From positions 62,001 through 126,000 of the forward strand of contig NZ_JACHJK010000002.1 in NCBI RefSeq assembly GCF_014203595.1: 64,000 nt of DNA, in the 5' to 3' direction. The position numbers and the translations under genes were made by a program. Under the pieces are notes generated by a model that was given only the letters and a program-made list of their open reading frames with translations, ran no database searches and had not been told where the DNA came from. Source of the stretch: Streptomyces echinatus. GTDB lineage: Bacteria > Actinomycetota > Actinomycetes > Streptomycetales > Streptomycetaceae. This document shows, piece by piece, positions 24,585 to 32,550 of the stretch (the first letter of the stretch is position 1; every line of letters starts with the position of its first letter).

Positions 24585-25121
24585 TCAGCGCCCGCGCACC
24601 AGCCGGTGCGCGACGGCGTGGGTGCCCACCGCGGCCGCCGCCGCGAACGCGATGCCCTGGAGGACGTCCCGCGGGCGGGTGGGACGCAGCAGGCCGGCGC
24701 GGCGCAGCCGGGCGCGGGCCCACAGGGTGAAGGGCAGGACGACCAGCGGCGTGGTCGCGGAGCCGGGGGTGTATCCGCGGACGGCCGCCGCCTGCGCGAG
24801 GTGGACCAGGCCGTGCGCGCCGAAGCCGTTCAGCGCGGTCTGGTAGACGGCGGAACGCCCGCCCGTGCGCCGCCCTTCGGCCGCGGCCGCGCCGACGACG
24901 ACCGCCATCAGGGCGACCGCCGTGCTGAACTCGCGCCGGTCCGCGCCCTCCAGCCCTCGCCACACCGGCTCGGGCACCCGGGGGAACCGCTTGCGCAGCT
25001 CCGGCACCTGTGTCCGCACCCAGCGCGGCACCATGACGACTTCCTCGGTGTCGTGCACCGCCCAGGCGGCCAGCAGGCCCCAAGTGACCGCCTTGCTCAC
25101 GTCGTTCCGCTCGTCTCGCAT
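24585..25121 (-). CDS. HXXEE-domain membrane protein
   Basis: A 178-residue protein of the HXXEE family, named for a conserved HxxEE that is visible as HDTEE near residue 24. Conserved histidines recur in FGAHGLVHLAQ and near the C-terminus (THAVAHRL). Three or four hydrophobic segments (about 66-80, 100-115, 125-135, 150-170) suggest a small integral membrane protein. The function of the family is not known; the conserved His and Glu could bind a metal. Confidence 0.8.
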   Translation of the reverse strand: MRDERNDVSKAVTWGLLAAWAVHDTEEVVMVPRWVRTQVPELRKRFPRVPEPVWRGLEGADRREFSTAVALMAVVVGAAAAEGRRTGGRSAVYQTALNGFGAHGLVHLAQAAAVRGYTPGSATTPLVVLPFTLWARARLRRAGLLRPTRPRDVLQGIAFAAAAAVGTHAVAHRLVRGR

Positions 25122-25174
25122 GAACGCCCAGTCTGCCAGGGCGCGTTGTCCGGCTCGCGAGCGGCCCGGGGGCG

Positions 25175-25729
25175 TCAGCCCGCCGCGGCCAGCAGCGGAA
25201 TCCGGTGCAGGGCCGTGGCGAACTGGTCCACCACCTGGTCCAGTGCCTCGGCTGTGGCGGGCGCGACGGTCACCGAGCCGTCCTCCCGCACGGTGATGTC
25301 CTTGTCGAGGGTGAACCAGCCCTGGACTATGTGCGCGGCGCCCATGGAGTTGAGCACCGGCCGCAGGGCGTAGTCAATGGCGAGAACATGCGCGGTGGAG
25401 CCGCCGGTGGCCAGCGGGAGCACGGTCTTGCCGGCGAGCGCGTACTGCGGGAGCAGATCCAGGAGCGCCTTGAGGACCCCGGAGTACGACGCCTTGTAGA
25501 CGGGCGTGCCGACCACGACGCCGTCGGCGCGGGCGAACAGTTCGGTGGCCTCGACGACGGCGGGGTGCCGGAAGTCCGCGCCGAGCAGGGCCTCGGCCGG
25601 GACGGTACGGACGTCGAGCGGGATCACCTCGTGGCCCTGGGCGGCGAGCCGCTGGTCCAGGTGGCGGAGCAGGCGGCCGGTGCGCGAGGAGGCGGAGGGG
25701 CTGCCGGAGACGGACAGGACGGTGGCCAT
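25175..25729 (-). CDS. ssuE: NADPH-dependent FMN reductase, SsuE-like
   Basis: A 184-residue flavodoxin-like FMN reductase of the SsuE/MsuE type, which supplies FMNH2 to alkanesulfonate monooxygenases. The flavin-phosphate loop is VLSVSGSPSASSRTGRLL; GTPVYKASYSGVLKALLD and LPLATGGS are family motifs. The ATG at 25729 follows GAGG at normal spacing. Alkanesulfonate transporter and monooxygenase genes are absent from the window. A 27-residue leader peptide gene with Cys near its end lies 290 bases upstream, and a strong hairpin lies between, so expression may follow sulfur supply. Confidence 0.9.
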   Translation of the reverse strand: MATVLSVSGSPSASSRTGRLLRHLDQRLAAQGHEVIPLDVRTVPAEALLGADFRHPAVVEATELFARADGVVVGTPVYKASYSGVLKALLDLLPQYALAGKTVLPLATGGSTAHVLAIDYALRPVLNSMGAAHIVQGWFTLDKDITVREDGSVTVAPATAEALDQVVDQFATALHRIPLLAAAG

Positions 25730-25839
25730 GGGTGCCTCGTTTCTGTGCCAGGGAGTGGCCGCCGGGCGCGCGGGCACGGACTCGGGCTCGCCGCCCGTCG
25801 GACGGCACGCACCGGCCCAGGACCCGGCGGCCCGTCGGC

Positions 25840-25862
25840 GGGCGGCGGTCGAGTCGCCGCCC
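25840..25862 (-). terminator. Candidate attenuator hairpin upstream of ssuE
   Basis: Perfect 8-bp arms GGGCGGCG and CGCCGCCC with a 7-base loop, in the leader between the small peptide gene and ssuE. The flanks contain further copies of the arm sequence that could pair in alternative ways. No U-tract follows. Confidence 0.4.
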
Positions 25863-26018
25863 GGAACGTTCTCGGGGAAGGGCGGACCTCGCCGGGATCC
25901 GGACACAAGCCGGTCTCAGCGCAGGTCACGGGCGCCGCGGGCACGCCGAAGCCGGCCCGGGGGTCGGGGAGTTCGAGGCGTGACGGAAACCCGTGAGGAG
26001 GGGGAGGAAGGACGCGGA

Positions 26019-26102
26019 TCAGACCGCGGCGCGACAGGAGGCGCTGGAGACGCGTGCGAGGTCGACGTGGCGTCGCCGCGTGAGGTCCAGTCGCATCGTC
26101 AT
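26019..26102 (-). CDS. Putative sulfur-linked leader peptide (27 residues)
   Basis: A short gene encoding MTMRLDLTRRRHVDLARV followed by nine residues, SSASCRAAV. It matches the recurring actinobacterial 'putative leader peptide' pattern RRRHVDLxRV-SxxCR found upstream of sulfur and cysteine genes. It has no ribosome-binding site but a leaderless promoter: TTGACT, 17 bases, CACGAT, seven bases, ATG. It precedes ssuE on the same strand by 290 bases. The single Cys codon near the end suggests that ribosome stalling when cysteine is short could control downstream expression; that mechanism is inferred. Confidence 0.75.
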   Translation of the reverse strand: MTMRLDLTRRRHVDLARVSSASCRAAV

Positions 26103-26109
26103 GTCGCTG

Positions 26110-26138
26110 ATCGTGCAGCAGCCGTTGACGGCAGTCAA
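26110..26138 (-). promoter_or_regulatory. Promoter of the leader peptide/ssuE unit
   Basis: Minus-strand TTGACT (26138-26133), 17-base spacer, CACGAT (26115-26110), seven bases before the ATG at 26102. This fits a HrdB-type leaderless promoter. Confidence 0.65.
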
Positions 26139-26420
26139 GGAAAACCCGGCCGGTCTCGTATCCCGGACCGCCGGGTCGCCACGGAGGCTTGATCGGGCGG
26201 GGGGCGCCGCCGGAACGCTTCGGCGGGACGTCCGGAGGCGGCCGGCGCAGTGCGCTTCCGGTCCCGTCCCGACGCCGCCCGCACCCGCCCCGGTGGCCCC
26301 GGTCCGGCTTCTCCCCCCGCCCCGCCGGGGCGCCAGCCCGCCCGTCCCGGCCCGGGTGTGCCCCGGGGTCAGTCTTCGCCCCTGCCCCGTCGGCCGCCCG
26401 CCCGGGCCCGTGCCCCGGGA
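26139..26420. other. GC-rich intergenic stretch
   Basis: About 280 bases between the divergent ends of the leader-peptide promoter and a small hypothetical gene. It is rich in CCGGCCC-type runs, with no coding pattern or clear hairpin that I can support. Confidence 0.4.
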
Positions 26421-26597
26421 TCAGACGCGGCCGTCCTCCTCGTGTCCCTCGACCACGACGAGGAACGCGTCCGACTTGAGGTCCATCACCACGGTCGCCG
26501 GTTCGCCCGCGGCGCGTCGGGCCGCCGCGTACTCCTCCGCCGGCCATGAGCCACGCGGAGCCCCGGCGGGAAATCGCTCCAACACCTTCGCACTCAT
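26421..26597 (-). CDS. Small conserved hypothetical protein
   Basis: A 58-residue protein beginning MSAKVLERFPAGAPRG and continuing with SWPAEEYAAARRAAGEPATV and DLKSDAFLVVVEG. The compact alpha/beta look and normal Streptomyces codon use support a real gene; I recall similar small proteins in other streptomycetes. AGGAGG lies 11 bases before the ATG at 26597, slightly far; a GTG 12 bases earlier overlaps that site. It is divergent from the SDR gene of the light-response locus. No function can be proposed. Confidence 0.62.
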   Translation of the reverse strand: MSAKVLERFPAGAPRGSWPAEEYAAARRAAGEPATVVMDLKSDAFLVVVEGHEEDGRV

Positions 26598-26793
26598 GGC
26601 GGCGGCCACCTCCTGCGTCGAGGACCCGGACGGAATGTACGTGTTGTACTGGTCCGGCTGCCCCCGTTCAGCGCATACATGTCACCGCCCCGGCACCCGT
26701 ACCGCCGCCGTTCCGGTGAGGCACGCATCCGTGGGCCCGCGTCGGCGGGAAGTCCTCTCCCGGGGGGCCACCGACGCGAAGGACCTGGCTGCG

Positions 26794-28305
26794 ATGAACC
26801 ACGACGACTCGGCGGACGGTCTCCGCTGCCTGGTGACCGGCGCCACGGGGTACATCGGCGGCCGGCTGGTGCCCGAACTGCTGGCCGCCGGACACCGGGT
26901 GCGCTGCCTCGCCCGCTCCCCGGGCAAGCTGCGCGACCACCCCTGGGCCGAGGAGGTGGAGGTGGTGCGGGGCGACGTCACGGACGCCGACTCGGTCGCC
27001 GCCGCGATGCGGGACGTCGACGTGGTCTACTACCTGGTCCACGCGCTGGGCAGCGGCGGGGACTTCGAGGAGACGGACCGCCGCGCGGCCCGCGTCCTCG
27101 GCGAGCGGGCGAAGGCGGCCGGGGTGCGGCGCATCGTCTACCTCGGCGGTCTCACGCCGGCCGGGGTGCCCGGGGACCGGCTCTCCCCGCATCTCAGGTC
27201 GCGGGCGGAGGTCGGCCGCATCCTGCTGGCCTCGGGGGTGCCGACCGCCGTCCTGCGGGCCGCCGTCATCATCGGCTCGGGATCGGTGTCCTTCGAGATG
27301 CTGCGGTACCTCACCGAACGGCTGCCGGTGATGGTCACGCCGAGCTGGGTGCGCACCCGGATCCAGCCGATCGCCGTCCGGGACGTCCTGCGCCTCCTCG
27401 TGGGCTGCGCGCGTCTGCCGGACGACGTCAACCGCTGCTTCGACATCGGCGGGCCGGACATCCTGACGTACCGGGACATGATGATCCGGTACGCGCGCGT
27501 CGCCGGGCTCCCACGGCGGCTCATCGTGCCGGTGCCGGTCCTGACCCCCGGCCTCTCCAGCCACTGGGTAGGGCTCGTCACGCCCGTACCGGCGTCGATC
27601 GCGCGGCCGTTGACGGAGTCGCTGCGCCACGAGGTGGTCTGCCACGAGCACGACATCGCCGGGTACGTGCCGGAGCCGCCGGGCCATCCGCTCCGGTTCG
27701 ACGAGGCCGTGCGGCTGGCACTGCGCCGGGTGCGGGAGGCGGCGGTGAGCACGCGCTGGTCGTCCGCGGCGGTGCCCGGGGCCCCCAGCGAGCCGCTGCC
27801 CACCGACCCCGACTGGGCCGGCGGCAGCCTGTACACCGACCGGCGCGAGGCGGTGGTGGACGCCCCGGTCTCCGCGCTGTGGCGGGTGATCGAGGGGGTG
27901 GGCGGGGAGCACGGCTGGTACTCCTTCCCGCTCGCCTGGAGCCTGCGCGGCTGGCTGGACCGGCTGGTCGGCGGGGTCGGCCTGCGCCGGGGCCGCCGGG
28001 ACGCCGAGCGGCTGCGGGTGGGCGACTCGCTGGACTTCTGGCGGGTGGAGGAGATCGAGCCCGGCCGGCTGCTGCGGCTGCGGGCGGAGATGCGGCTGCC
28101 CGGTCTGGCCTGGCTGGAGATGCGCGCCGAGCCGGACGGCGACGGTCGCAGCCGGTACCGCCAGCGGGCCCTGTTCCACCCGCGGGGGCTGCTCGGCCAC
28201 GTCTACTGGTGGGGCGTGTCGCCCTTCCACGCCGTGGTCTTCGGCGGCATGGCCCGCAACATCGCCCGGGCGGCGGCCCGCCAACCGAAACCCCCCACCC
28301 ACTGA
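26794..28305 (+). CDS. SDR-type NAD(P)-binding protein with a DUF2867 C-terminal domain
   Basis: A 503-residue protein. The N-terminal half is an atypical short-chain dehydrogenase (CLVTGATGYIGGRLV nucleotide loop at about 10-25, then DVVYYLVHALGSGGDFEETDRRAA). The C-terminal part from about 345 is DUF2867 (WRVIEGVGGEHGWYSFPLAW, RALFHPRGLLGHVYWWGVSPFH). GAAGGA lies ten bases before the ATG at 26794. In light-induced LitR/LitS clusters of Streptomyces this protein family occurs next to the photolyase gene, as it does here. Its substrate is not known; repair or carotenoid-related redox work has been guessed. Confidence 0.87.
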   Translation: MNHDDSADGLRCLVTGATGYIGGRLVPELLAAGHRVRCLARSPGKLRDHPWAEEVEVVRGDVTDADSVAAAMRDVDVVYYLVHALGSGGDFEETDRRAARVLGERAKAAGVRRIVYLGGLTPAGVPGDRLSPHLRSRAEVGRILLASGVPTAVLRAAVIIGSGSVSFEMLRYLTERLPVMVTPSWVRTRIQPIAVRDVLRLLVGCARLPDDVNRCFDIGGPDILTYRDMMIRYARVAGLPRRLIVPVPVLTPGLSSHWVGLVTPVPASIARPLTESLRHEVVCHEHDIAGYVPEPPGHPLRFDEAVRLALRRVREAAVSTRWSSAAVPGAPSEPLPTDPDWAGGSLYTDRREAVVDAPVSALWRVIEGVGGEHGWYSFPLAWSLRGWLDRLVGGVGLRRGRRDAERLRVGDSLDFWRVEEIEPGRLLRLRAEMRLPGLAWLEMRAEPDGDGRSRYRQRALFHPRGLLGHVYWWGVSPFHAVVFGGMARNIARAAARQPKPPTH

Positions 28306-28469
28306 GGCACCGACGACCACCCCCGCCCGCCCGGAAGTCCCCGACTCCCGAGTCGGCCGCCCACCGGCCCTGCCCGCGCCGTGGTCGCCCGCCCACCGGG
28401 ACGCGCATCCGGTGGGGCCCTCGCGGCGGAAGTGCTGAGCGTCCGTATCCCTCGCCCCGGAGCCGCGCC

Positions 28470-29846
28470 ATGTCCGTCTCGGTCGTCCTGTTCACCGCCG
28501 ACCTGCGCCTGTACGACCACCCGCCCCTGCGGGCCGCGCTGGAGGGCCGCCGTCAGGTCGTCCCGCTGTTCGTCCGCGACCAGGCGGTGGCCGCCGCCGG
28601 CTTCGCGGTGCCCAACCGGCTGGCGTTCCTCGCCGACTGCCTGCGGGACCTGGACTCCGGGCTGCGCGAGCGCGGCGGACACCTGGTGGTGCGCTCCGGC
28701 GACGTCGTCGAGGAGGTCTGCAAGACGGCCGCCGAGGCCGATGCCGACGAGGTGCACATGTCGGCGGACGCGAGCGCCTACGCCCACGCGCGGGAGCGGC
28801 GGCTGCGGCGCGCCCTGGAGGCCGAGGGCCGGCGGCTCTACGTCCACGACGCGGTGACCACCGCGGTGGGCCCCGGCACGGTGACCCCGGCCTCCTCGGA
28901 CCACTTCGCCGTGTTCACGCCGTACTTCAGACAGTGGTCGGGGCAGCGGCTGCGGGACGTTCTGACGGCGCCCCGCGTGGTACGTGTCCCGTCGGGCGTC
29001 GGATCGGAGGAACTGCCCTCCCGGGCCTCGGTGCCGGGGGTCTCGCCGGGGCTGGCCGAGGGCGGCGAGAGGGCGGCCCGCGAACGGCTCACCGCCTGGT
29101 TCCGCTCCGGCCTCGCCGCCTACCAGGACCGGCACGACGACCTGGCGGGGGACGCGACCTCCCGGCTCTCGCCGCACCTGCACTTCGGCACGCTGTCCCC
29201 CGTCGAGGTGGTCCACCGGGCGCGCGGGGCGGGCGGTCCGGGGGCGGAGGCGTTCGTACGGCAGGTCGCCTGGCGGGACTTCCACCGCCAGGTGCTGGCG
29301 GCCCGCCCCGCCGCGGCGCACGCCGACTACCGCACCAAACACGACCGCTGGCGGTCCGAGCGCACGGCCCGGGACGACATCGAGGCGTGGCGACAGGGCC
29401 GTACCGGCTATCCGGCGGTCGACGCGGCGATGCGCCAGCTCCTGCACGAGGGATGGATGCACAACCGGGCCCGCCTGCTCACGGCGAGCTTCCTGGCCAA
29501 GACGCTCTACGTCGACTGGCGGATCGGCGCCCGGCACTTCCTGGAGCTGCTGGTCGACGGGGACCTGGCCAACAACCAGCTGAACTGGCAGTGGGTCGCG
29601 GGCACCGGCACGGACACCCGTCCCAACCGGGTCCTCAACCCCGTCACCCAGGCCAGACGGCACGACCCCGACGGCGCGTACGTCCGGCGCTGGGTGCCCG
29701 AGCTGAGGGAGGTGGCGGGGGCGGCGGTCCACGAGCCGTGGAAGCTGCGGGGAGCGGACCGGGAGCGGGTCGAGGCGTATCCGGACCCGATCGTCGACCT
29801 CGCCGACGGGCTGGCCCGTTTCAAGCGGGCCCGCAACCGAGCCTGA
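28470..29846 (+). CDS. phr: Deoxyribodipyrimidine photolyase
   Basis: A 458-residue blue-light DNA repair enzyme that splits cyclobutane pyrimidine dimers. The N-terminal antenna-binding domain is about 1-130 (VVLFTADLRLYDHPPL). The FAD-binding core has TSRLSPHLHFGTLSP, WRDFHRQVL, GYPAVDAAMRQLLHEGWMHNR and NNQLNWQWVAGTGTDT. The ATG at 28470 gives the usual N-terminus. It is 164 bases downstream of the SDR/DUF2867 gene in the same direction and beside litR- and litS-like regulators, so light-induced transcription is likely. Confidence 0.95.
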   Translation: MSVSVVLFTADLRLYDHPPLRAALEGRRQVVPLFVRDQAVAAAGFAVPNRLAFLADCLRDLDSGLRERGGHLVVRSGDVVEEVCKTAAEADADEVHMSADASAYAHARERRLRRALEAEGRRLYVHDAVTTAVGPGTVTPASSDHFAVFTPYFRQWSGQRLRDVLTAPRVVRVPSGVGSEELPSRASVPGVSPGLAEGGERAARERLTAWFRSGLAAYQDRHDDLAGDATSRLSPHLHFGTLSPVEVVHRARGAGGPGAEAFVRQVAWRDFHRQVLAARPAAAHADYRTKHDRWRSERTARDDIEAWRQGRTGYPAVDAAMRQLLHEGWMHNRARLLTASFLAKTLYVDWRIGARHFLELLVDGDLANNQLNWQWVAGTGTDTRPNRVLNPVTQARRHDPDGAYVRRWVPELREVAGAAVHEPWKLRGADRERVEAYPDPIVDLADGLARFKRARNRA

Positions 29847-29860
29847 GCGGGCCCGCCGCC

Positions 29861-29917
29861 GTCAGGAGGGCTCGCCGCCGTCAGGAGGGCTCGCCGCCGT
29901 CAGGAGGGCTCGCCGGG
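29861..29917. repeat. Three 19-bp tandem repeats at the end of the LitR-like gene
   Basis: GTCAGGAGGGCTCGCCGCC-type units start at 29861, 29880 and 29899. The last contains the stop codon and final codons of the LitR-like gene; the others lie downstream, so the gene end has been copied twice. Confidence 0.85.
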
Positions 29918-30931
29918 CGGTGCCGCGCGGCAGCCGGCCGCCAGGATGTCGAGGGCCTCGGACAGCGAGGCGGGGCGGAGCATGCCGCGGGCGGGCCGCC
30001 CGGACCAGCCGGGGCCGCCGAGCAGCATCAGCGGCCTGGCACGGGCCCCTCTGACACCCCACTCCATCGCGGTGACGTGCTCGGCCAGCGGCAGGCTCGC
30101 GGTGGAGCGGGCCTGCGCCCACAGGACCACGGCGACCGGGCCCAGCCGCCGTACCGCCGCCAGCAGTGCCTCCGCCGGAACCGCGGCACCGAACATCCGC
30201 GCCGGGACACCGAGCCGGCTCAGGGCCGCGTTGAGTGCCTCCAGGGGCAGGGTGTGCTGCTCGCCGGGGACGCAGGCCAGGAGCACGGGCCCGGCCCCCG
30301 TGGCTCCGGCGGCCGCCGCGGACTGCCGGGTGTGCCGGCGCAGCGTGGTGGACACGTGCCAGGACAGCAGGTGCTCCACCTCGACGTACCGGTCCCCCGA
30401 CGAGGCCCATCGGCGGCCCACGGCGTGCAGCGTCGGCGCCATCACGTCCTGCCAGGCGACCACCAGGCCGTAGCGGGTCAGCATGCTCTCCAGCCGTTCC
30501 TCCAGTGCCACGGCGTCGAGCCGGACGGCCGCCCGGGCCAGCCCCCGGCCCTCCTGCCGGGCGTCGGCGGGGAGCGGTGCGCCGTCGGCGGCCGGTGCGG
30601 GGAGTCCGGCCGGCCCTCCCGGCGCGGGGGCCGGCCCGGGCGGACGCCGGAGGGCTGCCGGTTCCGCCCCCTCCCGCGCGGCCCGGGCGGCCTCGGCGGG
30701 CGGCACCCCGGACGCGGTCAGCCGGCACATCGTCTCCAGCGTCGTCACGTCCTCGGGCGCCCAGCGCCGGTGCCGGCCGCCGGTGCGTGCGGCGGGGCCG
30801 ATGCCGTAACGGCGGTCCCAGGAGCGCAGGGTGGTGGGTGAGACGCCCAGCCGGCGGGCCAGCGCGCCGGTCGTCAGCGCCGGGTCGGCGGCACCCGGCC
30901 GCGATGGTTCCGCGGGGTTCCTCACGTCCAT
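29900..30931 (-). CDS. litR: LitR-like MerR regulator with a B12-binding light-sensor domain
   Basis: A 343-residue repressor. The MerR helix-turn-helix is at about 18-75 (TTGALARRLGVSPTTLRSWDRRYGI). After a Pro/Ala linker come the helical and Rossmann parts of an adenosylcobalamin-binding domain, as in CarH and LitR. W175 and E186-H187 form the upper-face motif, with ten residues between them where CarH has nine. H226 in PGEQH would be the lower cobalt ligand. In the dark such proteins hold DNA as tetramers and light releases them. A TATCGT element six bases before the ATG suggests leaderless transcription. It diverges from the ECF sigma gene. Confidence 0.85.
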   Translation of the reverse strand: MDVRNPAEPSRPGAADPALTTGALARRLGVSPTTLRSWDRRYGIGPAARTGGRHRRWAPEDVTTLETMCRLTASGVPPAEAARAAREGAEPAALRRPPGPAPAPGGPAGLPAPAADGAPLPADARQEGRGLARAAVRLDAVALEERLESMLTRYGLVVAWQDVMAPTLHAVGRRWASSGDRYVEVEHLLSWHVSTTLRRHTRQSAAAAGATGAGPVLLACVPGEQHTLPLEALNAALSRLGVPARMFGAAVPAEALLAAVRRLGPVAVVLWAQARSTASLPLAEHVTAMEWGVRGARARPLMLLGGPGWSGRPARGMLRPASLSEALDILAAGCRAAPPGEPS

Positions 30932-31277
30932 GCGACGACGATACGACGCAGAAACGATGCGAGTTGTCGCTTCGCCGCACCGGATCACACGATCGAACGG
31001 ATCGGGCCGACAACCGGCAGGTCCCGGTCCGCCGACCGGACGGATCAGGACGACACCACGGCAGCCCCCCGGACCGCCGGAACGGCGGGGAGCACACCGG
31101 TCCGCCGGAGCAGTGGGAGTCCAGCGGTCCGCCGGAGCAGTGGGAGTCCGTGGGAGTCCAGCGGTCCGCCGGAGCAGTGGGATCCGCCGGAACGGTGGCG
31201 GGGTCGCCGTGCCCGGCGGGGGTTGCGCCGGCCCGGCACGCCCCGGCCGGCCCGTCCGAAGCGAAGGAGCCGTCGTC
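30932..31277. other. Divergent control region between the LitR-like and ECF sigma genes
   Basis: A 346-base non-coding region. It contains an inverted pair GTTGTCG (30963-30969) and CGACAAC (31008-31014) 38 bases apart, overlapping the LitR-like gene promoter, several GATC-rich segments at 30982-31005, and a separate tandem repeat from 31099. LitR operators are expected here; none matches a published consensus that I can recall exactly. Confidence 0.5.
31099..31190. repeat. 27-bp repeats in the litR-litS intergenic region
   Basis: Units GGTCCGCCGGAGCAGTGGGA plus GTCCAGC start at 31099, 31126 and 31163. A ten-base TGGGAGTCC duplication separates the second and third, and the third breaks off after GGGA. 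Confidence 0.75.
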
Positions 31278-31928
31278 ATGAGCCCGCACCCGACCGCCGT
31301 CGCCACCGGCTCCACGGCCCCGGCCGGCCGGTCCCCCGGCGCACCGCCGTGGCCCGGCGCCGGGGAGCCGCTCACCGACGAGCGGCTCATGCGGGGGCTG
31401 GCGGCCGGCGACGACGCCTGTCTCGCCGCCGTCCACCGCCGTTGGGCGCGTATGGTGCACGCGCTGGCGTGGCGCACGCTGGGCGACGCCGCGGAGGCCG
31501 AGGACGTCACCCAGCAGGTGTTCCTCGGCGTCTGGCGCGGATGCGGCGGCTACCGGCCCGAGCGCGGCACGGTGGCCGGGTGGATCGTCGGCATCACCCG
31601 CCGCCGGATCGCCGACGCCCTGTCCGCCCGGACGCGCCGTGGCGAACTGGTCGTGGCCGCCGGGGCGGCCCTGCCGCCGGGCGAGTCCGCCGCCGGCCGG
31701 CCCGAGGCCGCCCTGGACCGCGTCCTGGTGGGCCAGGCACTGGCCCGGCTCCCGACACCGCAGCAGCGCGTGCTGCGGCTGGCCTACTACGAGGACCTCA
31801 CGCAGACCCAGATCGCGGAGCGCACGGGATGGCCGCTGGGCACGGTCAAGAGCCACGCGCGAAGGGGGCTGCGCCAGTTGCGCCACGACCTGGAGGGCCA
31901 GAGCGGACCGCACGAGACCTGCCCCTGA
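31278..31928 (+). CDS. litS: LitS-like ECF sigma factor
   Basis: A 216-residue extracytoplasmic-function sigma factor. Region 2 is about 36-105 (GLAAGDDACLAAVHRRWARMV, DAAEAEDVTQQVFLGVWRG). Region 4 is about 150-205 (LPTPQQRVLRLAYYEDLTQTQIAERTGWPLGTVKSHARRGL). AAGGAG lies eight bases before the ATG. It is divergent from the B12-dependent LitR-like repressor. In S. coelicolor LitS is kept off by LitR in the dark and drives phr and carotenoid genes in light. Here photolyase is close but crt genes are absent. No anti-sigma gene follows. Confidence 0.85.
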   Translation: MSPHPTAVATGSTAPAGRSPGAPPWPGAGEPLTDERLMRGLAAGDDACLAAVHRRWARMVHALAWRTLGDAAEAEDVTQQVFLGVWRGCGGYRPERGTVAGWIVGITRRRIADALSARTRRGELVVAAGAALPPGESAAGRPEAALDRVLVGQALARLPTPQQRVLRLAYYEDLTQTQIAERTGWPLGTVKSHARRGLRQLRHDLEGQSGPHETCP

Positions 31929-32033
31929 GGAGACCTACACATAAAGAAGAAATAAGAGCAAACTGGACTATGTGGCGCTCATCGCACGCCAAGTCAGACG
32001 CGGTCCGATCCGCGAAGCCAAAGGAGACGACTC

Positions 32034-32468
32034 ATGGCCAACCTGCACAGGGGTGACATAGCGAGCCACCCCGATGTCTCCGAAATGCGGGACCGCTATG
32101 CCCGCATGCTCGGCGGTCGTGATGTGGCCCTCGTGGACGGGCCTGTGTTCCTGCTCGGCCTGTACTGTGCCGCATCCCCGTGGATCGTGCACTACTCGGC
32201 GAGCCAGCCCTCGCTCATGGCCCACAACCTGATCATGGGCATAGCGATAGGCCTGCTGGCCCTCGGATTCACCCGGGCCCCCGAGCGGATGTACGGCCTC
32301 AGCTGGGCCATGTGCGCGCTCGGCATCTGGATGATCATCGCCCCGTGGATCGTGGGCCGTGGCCCGGACGCGGGTGTCATCGTCAACAACATCGTCATCG
32401 GCGCCCTGGCCCTGATCCTCGGGCTGATCTGCGCCGGTACAGCGGCGAAGAGCGCCCCCAGGCCGTAG
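32034..32468 (+). CDS. SPW-repeat membrane protein
   Basis: A 144-residue protein with four hydrophobic segments and two SPW motifs, SPWIVHYS (about 48-55) and APWIVG (about 101-106). SPW proteins are small integral membrane proteins of unknown role. AAAGGAG is upstream of the ATG. An AT-rich stretch at 31938-31970 probably holds its promoter, so it need not be transcribed with the sigma factor. In Streptomyces, related genes often respond to stress sigma factors. Confidence 0.88.
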   Translation: MANLHRGDIASHPDVSEMRDRYARMLGGRDVALVDGPVFLLGLYCAASPWIVHYSASQPSLMAHNLIMGIAIGLLALGFTRAPERMYGLSWAMCALGIWMIIAPWIVGRGPDAGVIVNNIVIGALALILGLICAGTAAKSAPRP

Positions 32469-32501
32469 AAAGAGGAGACCGAGGAAAGGAAGCAGGGAAC
32501 A

Positions 32502-32536
32502 GCGCGGCCGGTCCGCCTGGGCGGACCGGTCCGCGC
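32502..32536. terminator. Bidirectional terminator
   Basis: GGTCCGCC/GGCGGACC stem extended by GCGCGG/CCGCGC, between the convergent SPW gene and the ArsR-SRPBCC gene. Confidence 0.75.
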
Positions 32537-32550
32537 CTGCCCGCCGCCGC

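Noticed and set aside
28427..28450. ECF-type promoter (GGAA and CGTA) before the photolyase gene
   Set aside because: The two elements are only 12 bases apart, too close for an ECF promoter.
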